From Lycium barbarum (lineage: Eukaryota; Streptophyta; Magnoliopsida; Solanales; Solanaceae): a DNA stretch of 64,000 nt. The notes beneath the pieces are model-generated. The model was not told the DNA's origin. It saw only the letters and a list, made by a program, of their open reading frames with translations, and did not search any database. Location of the stretch: NCBI RefSeq assembly GCF_019175385.1, contig NC_083348.1:3983001-4047000 (forward strand). The letters run 5' to 3'. Within the stretch, counting starts at the first letter, position 1. Each line of letters starts with the position of its first letter. Below are positions 32,783 to 45,758 of this stretch, piece after piece. A program made the position numbers and the translations under genes.

Positions 32783-35700
32783 TCACAATAACAAATCTTC
32801 ATCATCGGTTTCAGGCTCCGATTCGATGTCGTCAATAATATCATCAGCTAAAGCAACATCAGTGCTGATAACATCAAGATCATTTCTTCCCCAGTTTATA
32901 AAGTCTTCATCTTCCTCAAATGTACACAAGAAATCATTACAAGCATCTTGTTGAAAAGTATCTTCACCTATAGCAGCTCCAGTAAAATAAGTAGAATGAC
33001 CACTCAAGACAATTGACCAATTTGGATGAAGATTATCCTTGACATAAAAAACTTGTTCTGCTTGAGATGCAAGCACAAATGGTTCATTTGTTGTTAGTTT
33101 TCGCTTAGTATTGACACTAACAACACCATGTTTATCTATTTTCACTCCTCTTCCTATGTGATCAACGTCCCACCAGTCACATTTAAACAAAACAACCCGC
33201 TTACTTTTGAAGTATTAAAGTTCTACTATTTCAGTTAGAACACCATAGTAATTAATATTTTGGCCATTCACTACTCCTCTTACTAAAACCCCACTATTTT
33301 GCTTCACCCTATTTTCCTCAAGTAGTTTAGTGTGAAACCTGAAACCATTTATTTCATAACCCTTGAATCTTTGAACTCCATTAAAAGGGCCTCTAGCCAA
33401 AGAATACAATTCACAACTTGCAAGTGAATTCCCTTCTCTGCGCATTTGTACAATCTGTACAAAAAATAAATGAATAAATAAGTATTACAAATTGAATTCA
33501 GCACCTGTTCTTTGAGTGTTTAGTAGCTGGAGCTATCTGGAAGAAATTCATGGCATGGGTATCCAAAGAAGTTTATGTCCAGCACTTTGATGTATATCCT
33601 AGTTGACTAAGTAGATTAGCTGAAAGAGTAGAAAGACCTTGGGTCTTGAGATTTCATATGTTGCACTAAGTTCGGGACTTTGTCCAAAAAGGTATTTACC
33701 AAAAAAAAAAAAATGAATTCAAAGTAACAATAAAAACTTACTCGATTGGAAAACCAATCATCGAAGTTCATGTCCCGATTGTTCTGCTCATACTCTCTGT
33801 TTAAACATAACCATAAGACTTGAGAAAAGCTAACAAATACTCCCTCCGTTTCAAATTATTTGTCGTGATTTCTAAAAATAGTTGTCTCAAATTATTTGTC
33901 ATTTTAGAAGTTCAAGACACAAATTATTTTTTTTTTCCCATTTTACCGTTAATAGTAATTGTGTTTTAAGATTACAAACACAAACACCTCAGTTATGGGG
34001 AGATGGCATATAAATAGAATAAATATTCAATGAAAAGAGATTATCCCTCTTAAGACATAAATAAGGGTAAAATAGTCAAAACATCCCAAAATTAATATTA
34101 TGGTGTGTGAAAAAGAAACATAACAAATAATTTGAGACGGGAGACTAGTGAACACAATAATATAATGAAACATACCGTAGAAATGGTTGAACTTCTTCAC
34201 AATTTCTCAAGACATAAAGATGAGCTTGTTTTCGCTCAAACTCTTCAAGATTTTTGGATGTATCTCTTAATAACGGAAACCCTTTTGTTCAAATATTGAT
34301 AATCCACTGTATGACTCAACATGATCACCTTCGTAATTTTTGTCCATTCGATTATATCCATTCGCGCCACAATGTAAATATCTTGAACAAAATATTAGAC
34401 TTTCTTCAACAATATACCCCTCTGCAATAGTTCCTTCAGGCTGATTTCTATTACGAACGTAACATTTCCATTTGCCCATTAATCTACATGATAAACACAC
34501 AGTTAAATTGCTTAGCATGATAAATTAACAAGTCACATAAAATTAAATCAAAATTATAATATTAAAAACATACCGCTCCATTGGGTACATCCACCTGTTT
34601 TGTACAGGTCCAGCAACCTTAGCTTCTGTTGGGAGATGAATGACCAAGTGCACCATAACGTCAAAAAATGTTGGTAGAAATATTTTTTCTAATTTGGATA
34701 ATGTTATTGGAATTTGAGCTGCAAGTTGATCCAAAACATCAACCCTTAATGTTTTTGAATACAACTCTCTGAAGAAAATACTTAACTCGGTGATAGCATC
34801 ATAGACATTGTTTGGCACGACTCCGCGAATTGCAAGAGGAACAACTGTTCCAACAGAATATGAGAATCGTGACTCTTCATTCCATAAACTTTACGATCCT
34901 TTAACTTCACCCACCGTGATACATTGGAAGAATAACCATCTGGAACCTTAACCATTTTCAAGAACTTGCATACTTTAGACTTCTCATCTGGTGATAAAGA
35001 ATAGCATGCCGCTGGATAATACCATTTTCCATCCTTTTGAGTTGCGTGCAAATCTTTCCTTATACCCATTTCCTTCAAATCATGACGAGCATTCAGATTA
35101 TCTTTTGCCTTTCCTTCTATATCTAATAATGTCCCAATGATATTATCACAAATTTTTTTTTCAATATGCATCACATCTAAATTGTGGCGTATTAAATTAT
35201 TTTTCCAGTAAGGAAGTTTGAAAAAAATGCTTTTCTTCCTCCAATTATGAATCCCTTTACTTTTTTCGTATTTTTGTTTTTTTTTGGGTCTTACCAAATG
35301 TCACGTCTTCCTAACTGGACAACTGGTTTAAAACATCATCTCCAGAGAGAGCTTTAGGAGCAGATCGTTTTTCTACTTCTCCATTAAAATCATGTTTATT
35401 CCGCCGCCATTTATGATTAGATGATAGAAACCTACGAGCACCCATGTAAGAAAACTTACGACCATACTTTAATCGAGTAGAAGGAGTCTCTTTGTTGCAT
35501 GAAGGACAAGCCAAAGCTCCCTTCGTACTCCATCCAGACAAGTAGGCATAAGCTGGAAAATCATTTATAGTCCATAAGAGTGTTGTCCGCATACAAAAAT
35601 TCTCTCTTCTCGAAGCATCATATGTATCGACTCCATAATACCATAACTCTCGCAACTCTTCTACCAATGGTTCTAAGTACACATCGATATCATTTCCAGG

Positions 35701-36843
35701 AGCTTTAGGGCCAGGTATCAACAAAGACAAGAAGCAATATGGTGGCTTCATGCACATCCAAGGGGGTAAGTTATATACAGTAATAATCACTGGCCAAGTG
35801 CTATGAGAAACACTTAAGTTACCAAAAGGATTTATCCCGTCAGATGCTAATCCAAGTCTAACATTACGAGGATCTCTAGCAAAGCCCAGATTAGATGTAT
35901 CGAAATGTTTCCACGCCTCTGAGTCTGCTGGATGTCTAAGAACCCCATCTTTCAAAAGCTGATCATGATGCCATCTCATGTCTGAAGCAATTTCTGATGA
36001 CAGAAACAACCTTTGCAATCTTGGTTTCAAGGGGAAGTAACGTAAAACTTTTCGAGGAACTTTGTTCTTGGTATTTCCTTGAGCACCGCCATTAGTTTTT
36101 TGACCTTCAACTGATTTCCACCTAGAATCACCACAAACCGAGCAAGATTCAGCTTTTGCATTATATTTCCAGAATAACATGCAGTCATTCTCGCAAGCAT
36201 GTATTTTTTCATAACGAAGGCCTAAATTTCTAATCAATTGCTTTGCTCCATAGAATGTCTCTGGTAAAGTTTCACCGGAAGGAAGTGCTCGCTTAATTAA
36301 CTTCAGTATGCTATCAGTTGCTTTATCACTTATCCCAAAAAGACACTTGATTTGGAATAGTTCCACAATCAGTGACAGCTTGGAGAATGTCTCACAACCA
36401 GGATAAAGTTGTTGTGCAGCATCCTCCAATAATTTGAGAAATTTTGAAGTAGGCTCTGAAGCATCACCATGTTGAAACTTCCCACTGGAATCATCCATGA
36501 TTTCAGGGCCAGCAGCATCGTAAATCATTTCAAATATATCATCACCTCGCTCTTTTCTTACTTTTTCTGGTCTTACTTCACTGTTCGTATTTTTCTCTTT
36601 AGGTGCAAATTCTCCATGATAAAGCCACCGCGTGTATCCCTTGACTATCCCATTAATTATTAAATGATCCCTGACTTCACCTCTAGGCCAGTGGAAAACA
36701 TTGTTGCATTTCTTATAAGGACAAGGAATTGCACCTTCTAGTTCCGAGTGCTTAAAAGCAAATTCCAGAAATCTGTCAACTCCGTTTACATAAGTATCGC
36801 TCAATCTATCTTCACAACGCATCCAAGTTTTGTCCATTTTCAA
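32783..36843 (-). pseudogene. CACTA TNP2-type transposase, multiply broken
   Basis: Probable exons on the minus strand: 36843 to 34574 (with breaks), 34483-34176, 33796-33742 and 33454-32783, with GT-AG borders. Domain order: transposase-associated domain (MDKTWMRCEDRLSDTYVNGV, then CPYKKCNN, WYxHGE-type), TNP2/transposase_21 core (about residues 280-500, e.g. LRHPADSEAWKHFD, RLGLASDGINPFG, CPSCNKET), DUF4218 (35297-34543) and DUF4216 (33445-32783, FKCDWWDVD). Lesions: TAG after LNQLSS (near 35311), a frameshift in an A-run (near 35280), a frameshift near 34830 and TAA at 33217-33215. The intact family protein cuts the CACTA ends. It cannot work here. Confidence 0.88.
33840..34143. mobile_element. 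Stowaway-like MITE in a TNP2 intron
   Basis: CTCCCTCCGTTTCAAATTAT at the left and AATAATTTGAGACGGGAG at the right are inverted repeats, with TA before the left end. It lies inside the intron 33797-34175 of the transposase gene, so it would be removed by splicing. Confidence 0.75.
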
Positions 36844-37710
36844 ATTTCCTACAAAGAAAAAAAAAGATTAAGATTAAGATCAAGATGCATAAAAAACTCA
36901 CGAACTTTCAAGAGTTCAGCAAAGCAGAACATGATTGCCTCAAACATCTTAGTATTTCAACCCAATTCACTAAATTTCACATCTTGGTGCTATATTTGTA
37001 TTTACTTATCATACCTTATATGTCGTTCTACCAAGTGTATTATGGTTTTGAATTACTTATAAATGGTTCTAACAAGTGTTCAATATATTAGGCACCTAAA
37101 CATGACTATATAACCAGAATGAAAGCTCAAGCATTATCCCAAACACCTTATTGACAGAACTCCAATCATGGCTAATAGCGAACCTTTTACTTTCTGCTTT
37201 TCTGATTGAGGATTCTAATATCACCAATCTTAGACACCAAACAACAATAAAAAATAGTACTAGACATCAAAGAGCAAGGATACATTAGAAGGGGTTCATG
37301 GGAAAATAGGGAGAGGAATTTGTGCCAAGGGAAGAAATTATCAGCAAGTGTGATAAGACAAAGCAAAACAAATAGAGAGAAAGCTGGAGGAATACATACC
37401 TTAATGGCTTTGGGGATTGTTGGTGAGAAGTGTGGTCCACAGAGGTGAGGGAGAGCGCACAAATATGTTTTGGGGATTCTGGGTGAGAGAGTAAATTAAA
37501 ATAAGGGAGAAGGGTTAGGTCCTTAATTAGTTACTTATTTGACTTGAACCAATTCTATTGAAAAATACATTTTTAGTTTAATTATAGGTGTTCATTGTTC
37601 GATGCCATTCAACTCAATTTTTGCATACTCATAAGTTTCAAATATAATTTAAATAAATAGTAATTATATTTAATTATCTTTGATTAAGTAATTATATTGA
37701 ATTTCACTAA

Positions 37711-37935
37711 TAGCCTATTTGGCCAAGCTTATTTTTTCCCTTAAGTGCTTATTTTAAAAAAGTGAGGTGTTTGGCCACGCTTTTGAAAAAAAATAACTGC
37801 GTCTGAAGAGTAGCAGAAACTATTTTTCAGAAGCTAAAAAAATAGTTTTTGCCCAAAAACACTTTTTCGAAAAATACATTTTTGAAAAGTGCATTTCAAA
37901 ATATGCTAATTTTAGAAGTTTGGCCAAACAAACTA
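37711..37935. mobile_element. MITE, family A copy 2 (TAA duplication)
   Basis: Ends TAGCCTATTTGGCCAAGCTT and AAGTTTGGCCAAACAAACTA, flanked by TAA on both sides (37708-37710, 37936-37938). Same family as 8402-8670, found here inside the CACTA element. Confidence 0.75.
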
Positions 37936-37939
37936 TAAG

Positions 37940-39110
37940 TCTTGCTCAAGTTCATCTTCATAAAGTGCTTCGAGAATTCTTATTTGACTCGCACCTATTC
38001 GACGTGGACAATACATTTATCGATCTAGTGTAACTGGGTGTCGATCGTTTTATTTAATTCAATTTACATAGTTTACTTGTAAATTTTAAATATAATTCAA
38101 TAAATAGTTAGATTATATCTAATTTATTTAACTGACTACTTATATTGGATTTAAGCAACAAATTAACTTCACTAAGGCGGCTCAAGCTTCATTCGGAACA
38201 AGTGCTTCAAGAATTCATGTTATTTGACTCGGACCTCTGTTATTGGAATAATATCTTTATCGATCTAATGTAATTAATGCTCATATATAGTTCGATTCGA
38301 TTTAACTTTACACAATCATACTTGTAAGTGTAAGTTTTAAATATTTAAATAGATAATATCTAATTATTATCTAAGTCCAGCTCAAGCTTCATACTAATGT
38401 ACTCCAAAAATTGTTATTTGACTTGAAATAATACATTTTAGTGTAATTAGAGTTGTTCATCGTTCGATGTATATACATGCATCGTTCGCTAAAGAAAGTA
38501 GGAAAACCAAGTCCTACAAGTGGCATTCTACCAACCATTCCCACTACCAAACTTCCGCACCCACAATACCACCCTTCCCCCAAAATTTGGGAAATATTTT
38601 CTCTAAGAAAACAAGTTTTTTAAGAACGAGGAAAATGACTTCCCTAATGAATGTAAGAAAATCAAGTCTTGCAAATGACATTCTACCAACCATTCCCACC
38701 ACCCCGCACCCCCCCCCCCCCCCCCCCGGCAATTCCAAATTTGGGAAATATTTTCTTTAGCCCCTTCAAAAAAAAAGTTTTTTTTTTTTTTAAAAAAAAA
38801 AGAGTTTTAGATTTTTGTTTGGGTGGTTGTGAGATGGTCTCACTCGAGTTCATCTTGATCAAGTGCTTCGAGAATTATTATTGAGTCAGACCTGTTCGAT
38901 CACGACAATACTTTATCGATCTAGTGTAATTAGGTGTTGATCGTCCTATTTAATTCAATTTAACATTAACTCTATTATTGGAATTTGGAACATTAACTTT
39001 ATTGATTAGATGCTCATATTTGGTTCGATTCGACTTACTTTAACGAGATTTTATTGTAATTGTAAGTTTAAAATAGTATTTAAATAAATAGGCAATTGTG
39101 TCTAAACAAC
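37940..39110. repeat. Diverged tandem array in CACTA interior
   Basis: Units of roughly 200-240 bp begin with GCTCAAG(T/C)TTCAT...GTGCTTC(G/A)AGAATT and go on with TTATTTGACTCG, ATCGATCTAGTGTAA and TTCGATTC. Seen near 37948, 38188, 38368 and 38838. Degenerate but clearly related. Confidence 0.7.
38498..38760. repeat. 155-bp duplication with C homopolymer
   Basis: GTAGGAAAACCAAGTCCTAC...CATTCTACCAACCATTCCCA...TTTGGGAAATATTTTCT is repeated from about 38653 as GTAAGAAAATCAAGTCTTGC... with a C run at 38709-38727. It interrupts the array 37940-39110. Proline-rich ORFs here are artefacts of the C run. Confidence 0.75.
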
Positions 39111-42100
39111 AATATATTTTTTATTAAGAAAATTCTTAGCTAACGTTTTTTTAAGTGTTCTGTCTATTAGGAGGGAAACATGATGAATTCACAATAATTT
39201 TCTCTAATTTACGAAATTAAAAATTAAAAGAGTTGTGGTGAAATTTTGAAAACAAAAGCAAAAACAAAAAAGTTCCCTCCAAATTATTTCCCTCTTAATT
39301 TTTATGCCTAAATTATAGATTTATTTTCTTATTACAGACCCCAAAACCCTAAAAGATTAAGCACTTTAGAGATAGAAAAAAAAATCACGTCACTTCTCCA
39401 TCTCCAATTTTCCTAGTTTCAACTTTTGTTTTCAAGGCACAAATCACAATAAGGTAATTGTATATCCTTTTCTTTGTTGGTTTCTTTTTCCTTATGATTT
39501 AAACAACCATAATGATTTAATCCATGTGACGACGCTGCCATTGCTATTCTCTTTAATCCATGTGAAGCCGCCATTGATATTCTCTTTATGTGATAATCTC
39601 TTTATGTGATAATTGGTGATAACTGCTATGGTGCATTGGGTCTGCTTACAAACATGTGTTGCCTGTCTTAGGAACGTTGGAAATTAGAAGTTGAAAGGAT
39701 TGTTCAGTTTTAAATTTTGAACACACTATATAAACACACACCATATGCATTCACCATCTCATTCTTCCACGACCCCCCAGCCATGTGTAGTGAGGATTAA
39801 CAAATATGGGTTAGACGCAGCAAAGTTTTTTTTTTCCAGTAACGCAGAGAAGAATTGAGGGGAATAGAAAAAGGCAGCAGACCAAGGCATTAACAAGGCA
39901 AGGCCTTTTTCTAATTTCAATTGAAGCATCAACATGACACCCCTGCCAAATTGTTAGGTCTTTAATATGCCATAGTATATAGAAGAAAAAGTATGGGTTG
40001 TGGGGGACGTGAGATTGAAATTAATATCCTGCCACCCGGAAATTATTTGCTGAAACTTCAAAGTGTGGACATATTATCATTGAAATTATTTGCTGAAATT
40101 TCAAAGTATTTTTGCGCCTAACAAAAGCTTGTTTACAGCCAGACATGGGTAGGAATGGTCTTCGGAAAAAAACTAGTCTGTTGACTGATAATGGTAATAT
40201 GGAACATCCTAAGAATGCTCAAACGGTGCCGGTTAAAGAAAATTTGCCCACACAACATGTGAAAGAACTTGTTTATCCGGGTACAAATTGAATTCATTAT
40301 TATTATTATTCCTTTCAATTAGATGAATTTGCGTTTTGTTTAATCATATATAGCTAACTCATGTTCAATAATTTTGTAGGAAGTGTGGACACGCTAAGTG
40401 AGATTGAAATTATCTACCATTAAGGTGGTTATTTTGTATTCTCGCCTTCTAGAAAATATGTAAACGGGAATTTTATAAAAACAAACATGGACATTGATTT
40501 TATTAGTTACTTTGATTTATTGGCTGATTTAAAAAAGAATTGTAACTTCGATGTTTTTGAGGGAGATAAGTTCTTTTATCTGAGAGGTGATAGAGTTATT
40601 AGTGATTACGAAGGGTTAGTCGAATGTCGTGATGATTCGGATGTTAGGAACATGCTAGTTAGTTATAAAAGGCATAAGGAGAAATCTATCGAGATTTATG
40701 CGCTATCAAAAGATTGTGATATTTTTATGAGTTCCGGAGAAAATAGTTCTAGAGAAAATGCATCAGAAGAGGTAAATGAAGCAGTTGTGGAAGAGCTCGA
40801 ATCAGCAAATTCAACAGGTACCTTTTATTTTTTATTGATTTTTTTTTACTTCTATCAATACTTTTACTTGACATTATCAATTTAATCTTCAATTTTAGGC
40901 TCAAACGTTGTGAAAAGAAAAACTAGAGGGCCTACCCAATGCATAAAAATAATCAACTTACAGGAGGGTGAAAAATTGCCTATAGAATTTGATGATGATG
41001 ATCAAGCTATTGGCAAGAATGCAACTCAATTTACTTGGTTTTTGGGGCAAACAGTTAGAAATCGAATTTGTTGTCCCTTAAAAGTAAGTGGTTGGAAAGA
41101 GATTGAGGAAGAAAAGATCGACCATATGTGGGACATCATCTTGGTAAGAAATAAAATTTATATTTCTTCTTTAATTTTTTATGGTTGATATTTGTTAGAA
41201 CATAGCAACTGTTCTTCAAGATAACTATTATGCCTGCGGTCTATATGGTGTTCCCAGAGATTACTAAAATTGTATTTTTTTTTATAGGAAAAATTTAATT
41301 TCGATGTTTTTGAGGGAAGAAAAGGCGCAATTCTTGGTCATATGAGTGACATCTACAGAGGCTATAGGCACAAGATGAAAAGCAGGTATTTCGATTCGAA
41401 GACAACTTATCAACTTCGCTTGCGAAACAAGCCTAAACTTGTTAACGCAGATGAATGGAAATATTTGGTCAACCTTTGGAGTGATGCTGACTTTCAGGTA
41501 TTTGAATTAATTAGTTTACTGTTTTTTAAATTTTTTTGTAGTATAGAAACTAATATTAATTATTGTTTGTTTATCAACTCTTGTTCAGAAAAAAAGCATG
41601 CAGAACAAGACGAATAGATCGAAACGTTCATTGCCTCCATATATTGGAACTAAAAGCTATGCGAGACTTAGACCGGAAATGGTACACATATAATATTTAG
41701 AACAGAGTTAGAAGAATTATATTTCATTATCGAAATTTAACTAATGATAATGACTATTATTTTCACAGGCGGAGAAAAAAGATGGAAAAACTCCTTCTCG
41801 TGTTGAAGTTTTCATGGAATCTCGCAAGAGAAAAAAAGGAAAACAAGTTTATGCTTTTCAACAAAATGCTATTGTAATTTCAACGTGTTGGCTTTCCTCT
41901 TTATCTCCTTAAAATATATATTTGCATAGATGTTTGATTGAATTTTTTTGATTGTAGGATCAATTTGGCCAATTCAAAAAGCAGCAAGAAAAAGGAGAAA
42001 TTTCTTTAAATGATGATGATATCTTCGAAAAAGTACTTGGGGCAGAAAAAAATGGATATCTTCGTGCATATGGCCCAGCAAAAAATATTAGTGAATATTT

Positions 42101-42256
42101 CGGGGGTAGACCAACGAAGGTACAACTCATAAAGCAATTAGAATGGACAAGAAAAGAATCGAACGAGCGTGTGGAAGAAGTTAAAAGGGAAGCTAAGGAG
42201 CAAATAAGGGAAGCTAAGGAGCAAATTGAAGAAATGAAGAAAGAAACGGATAATAA

Positions 42257-42403
42257 TGAAAGAGATTAATTCCGTGATTATTCTCATTGATGGAATTGGT
42301 AAATATACCATAGTTACAATGTCCTATTAGGATACAAAATATTCTAACCTAAATTAGAAGATTTACAAAATATTCTATGACTACATATTTACATCATTTA
42401 TCA
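42257..42403 (-). repeat. 3' LTR of short-LTR copia
   Basis: On the + strand TGAAAGAGATTAATTCCGTG ... CATCATTTATCA. Differs from its partner at one base (TACAATGTCC here, TACAATATCC at the other end). Confidence 0.95.
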
Positions 42404-44453
42404 TACCCCCGCAGTCGAAACGGGAGGTTGACGAACGCTGAGACTGTTCCGAAAATCCTCAAATAAGACCTGTGGCAGTCCTTTAGTGAAAATATCGGCG
42501 AGCTGATATCGGGACGGAACATGAAGGACACGTACTTGGCCGCGCGCCACCTTCTCACGAACAAAATGGATATCCATCTCAATGTGCTTGGTGCGCTGAT
42601 GCTGGACTGGATTCCCTGACAAGTAAATAACACTGACATTATCGCAATACACCAAAGTAGCCTTAGGGATCGAACAATGTAGCTCCAAGAGTAGGTTACG
42701 TAGCCAGCATGATTCAGAGACAACATTAGCAACCCCCCTATATTCTGCTTCCGCACTGGAGCGGGAAAGAGCAGGTTGGTGTTTGGATGACCAAGATATC
42801 AAATTGTCTCCCAAAAACACGCAATAACCCGACGTTGAACGTCATGTGTCGGGACATCCCCCCCAGTCAGCATCAGTATACGAAACCAAATCAGTAACCG
42901 AAGATGGATAGAGATGCAAACCATGATCAAGAGTACCCTGAATATACCGAATAATCCGTTTAAGAGCAATGCATATCTCGTGGAGCATGCATATGAAGAC
43001 AAATCTGCTGCACGACATAAGAAATATCCGGTCTGGTGAAGGTAAGATACTGAAGAGCACCTGCAAGACTCCGGAAATGAGTGGGATCTGCAAAAAGATC
43101 GCCAGAAGCGGCATTGACCTTCTGTTTAGTGTCAACCGGAGTGGAAGAAGGCTTACACGAGGACATGCCTGCACGCTCAATAATCTCCGTAGCATAAATT
43201 CGTTGTGAAAGAAACATACCACCTTTGTGACGGGTCACCGCAATGCCAAGAAAATAAGTCAAACGACCTAGGTCCTTCATTGCAAATTCTGAGCCAAGAA
43301 GGTCCATAATCGAACAACGAAGAGTATCTGAAGAAGAAGTAAGAATAATATCATCCACATATAGTAAAAGGTAAGCCAAGTCGGGACCTTTGCTGTAGAT
43401 GAACAATGAGTTGTCGGACCTGCTATTAACAAAACCAATGGAATAAACAAAGTCAACAAATCTTTTATACCAAGCTCTCGGTGCTTGCTTAAGCCAGTAT
43501 AAGGACTTGCGCAACAAGCACACATAATCGGGATGAGATGGGTCTCGAAAACCCATTGGCTGATGCATATATACTGTCTCCTTGAGCTCGCCATGAAGAA
43601 ATGCATTTTTGACATCCAACTGATGAATGGGCCAATGCTTAGAGAGAGCTAGACTTAAAACAGTGCGAATCGTAGCTGGCTTTACGACCGGACTGAAAGT
43701 CTCACCACAATCAATGCCAACCTGCTGTGTTTTGCCATCACCTACAAGACGGGCTTTATGCCTCTCAAAATCACCATTAGACTTTTCTTTATGAGTATAA
43801 ATCCACATAGACCGAATAACATTCACACTAGGTGGACGGGGTACCAACTCCCCCGTCTTATTTTTAATAAGAGCATCATATTCATCATTCATGGACAATT
43901 TCCAATTCGGGTCATGTAGCGCATCCAACGGATTACGAGGTATGGGGGACCTGGTAACTGCCGTATGTAGATTAAATGGGTGCTTGGGCTTAAATATCCC
44001 GCGCTGACTACGAGTGACCATGCGCGTTTGGGTAGGGGGCTGCTGGATAAGAGGAGTAGTGGTGGAGTTCGGTGGGCTGTTGGCAAGCTGGCTGGGCATA
44101 TGTGCGGGCTGGTCTAGCGTGGAGGACGGGAGACGCTGCTGCCCAGCCGAAGGTGGCGTGGGCAGCTGGCCTAGAGCAGGCGGAAAACCACTGGGCAGCG
44201 AGGGAGGGGGACACGGCTGCGGTGAAGAGGGGCTAGTGGCGAGATGACGGATCACGTAAGGTGAAAAACCATCATCATGGAAGTTATACGAGGTGGGAGT
44301 GGAAGTGTGGATTTTAGAGAACGGAAATTGAGTCTCATCAAACAACACGTGACGACAAATAATGATTTTATTTGAGGATAAATCAAAGCATTTGTAGCCA
44401 CGATGGCTTGGTGGATATCCCAAAAAGACACATGGAGTTGACCGAGGTTGCAA
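42401..44453 (-). pseudogene. RT and RNase H of short-LTR copia
   Basis: RT: KARLVGDGKTQQVGIDCGET, QLDVKNAFLHGELKETVYM, SLYWLKQAPRAWY and LLYVDDIILTSS (catalytic YVDD). RNase H: YTDADWGGCPDT, SSAEAEYRGVANV, YCDNVSVIYLSGN and HIEMDIHFVREK, ending DIFTKGLP. A frameshift lies near 42967 (after QQICLHMHAPRDMH). A TGA at 42842-42844 replaces the Arg codon of the DTRRSTSG motif (CGA to TGA). The enzyme copied element RNA into DNA and is broken here. Confidence 0.88.
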
Positions 44454-44558
44454 CTTGTGAATATTAGTAGACGGAAAGAGGGGATAACATAAACACCCAA
44501 AGACCCGGAGATGAGAATAAGATGGTTTCCGTTGATAAAGGACCTCTAAAGGGGATTT

Positions 44559-45716
44559 TTAACCCAACAACTTGCTTGGTAGAATATTAAGGAGATAAGT
44601 TGCCATTTGTAATGCATGATGCCAAAACGATGGAGGAATGGAGGCATGAGCAAGAAGAGTGCGGATGACATTATTGATGGAACGAATTTTTCTTTCAGCT
44701 TTCCCATTTTGAGAGGATGTATGAGGACATGAAAGACGGAAAGACATCCCATTGGACACACAAAATTTTCCGAATTGACCATTATCATATTCTTTCCCAT
44801 TATCGCATTGGACATTTTTGATAGGACGTTCAAATTGAGTAAGGATATGGGACTTAAACTCTATGAATTTTGAGTAAACCTCAGATTTTCTAGCCAAAGG
44901 GAAAGTCCACAAAAAATTAGTAAAATCATCCAAGAATAAAACATAATAACAATGCCCCATAGAGCTCAAAATAGGAGACGTCCACAAATCACTATGAATA
45001 ATGTCAAATGGAAATAAAGTTTCGGAAATAGAACTAGCAAAAGGCAACTTAACATGTTTACCAAGAACGCAAGAATGACAAATACTAGATGAACTAGAAC
45101 TATTACATTCAATGCTCTTATTGCGCCTAAGAAAATCCAAAATAGAATCTCCCGGGTGGCCCAAACGATCATGCCAACACGTAGAAGACAAGGCAGCAAA
45201 AGTTGATGGTGAATGGAAGTGGTGTTTGAGGGTGGACAATGGATAAAGAGCACCCCTACTATTACATCTCATGATGGCCATCCCCGTCCGGAAATCCTTC
45301 ACAGAAAACCCATAAGGATCAAATTCAACACTCACAGAGTTATCAATAGTAAATTTACGAACCGATATTAAATTCTTTATGAGTTTTGGAGCAAGAAGGA
45401 CATTATTTAATAACAATGGAGGGTTCGGGGGAGGCAATTTAGCACGACCACAACCTCGAATTGGAATTGACTTACCATCACCAACAACAATGCCAGTATT
45501 ATGATCGCTCAAATTAAAATAAGATGAGAGAGTACCTTTTGTGGATGTCATATGGGATGTGGCGCCGGTATCCATATACCAATTTGGATCGGGTTGGCTC
45601 AACGTCATCGTGTGCATGGCCGATTCAATATCAGTCGGAGTCCACGGCGTCGTTGGGCCTGCTGCTGCATACGCCTGCTGTTGTAGTCGCGAGCCCAATA
45701 TTCCAGGTTGGGCCAT
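44559..45716 (-). pseudogene. Protease and integrase of short-LTR copia
   Basis: Continues the gag frame after the TAG. Protease active site WYMDTGATSHMTS (DTG) near residue 42. GAG-pre-integrase module with HDRLGHPGDSIL and CHSCVLGKHVKLPF. Integrase core HSDLWTSP, FLDDFTNFLW, VQCDNGKEYDN and SQNGKAERKIR, holding D, D and E. The frame ends at TAA (LPSKLLG-stop-KSPLEVL) at 44559-44561. The later part (FGCLCYPLF-type) continues in the same frame into RT. Confidence 0.85.
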
Positions 45717-45758
45717 CGACCTGCCACCAGAAGAAGGTGGCTGCGGCTGCCACTGCTG

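Larger units (their letters stand above)
36844..40144. other. Intergenic region between the divergent CACTA genes
   Basis: About 3.3 kb between the starts of the minus-strand TNP2 and the plus-strand accessory gene, so it should hold both promoters. It contains a PIF-like MITE, a diverged tandem array, a 155-bp duplication and C- and T-homopolymers. No host gene recognised. Confidence 0.6.

Noticed and set aside
38467..38884. Proline-rich open frames on both strands
   Set aside because: They arise from the C homopolymer and the local duplication; no conserved start, domain or splice context.
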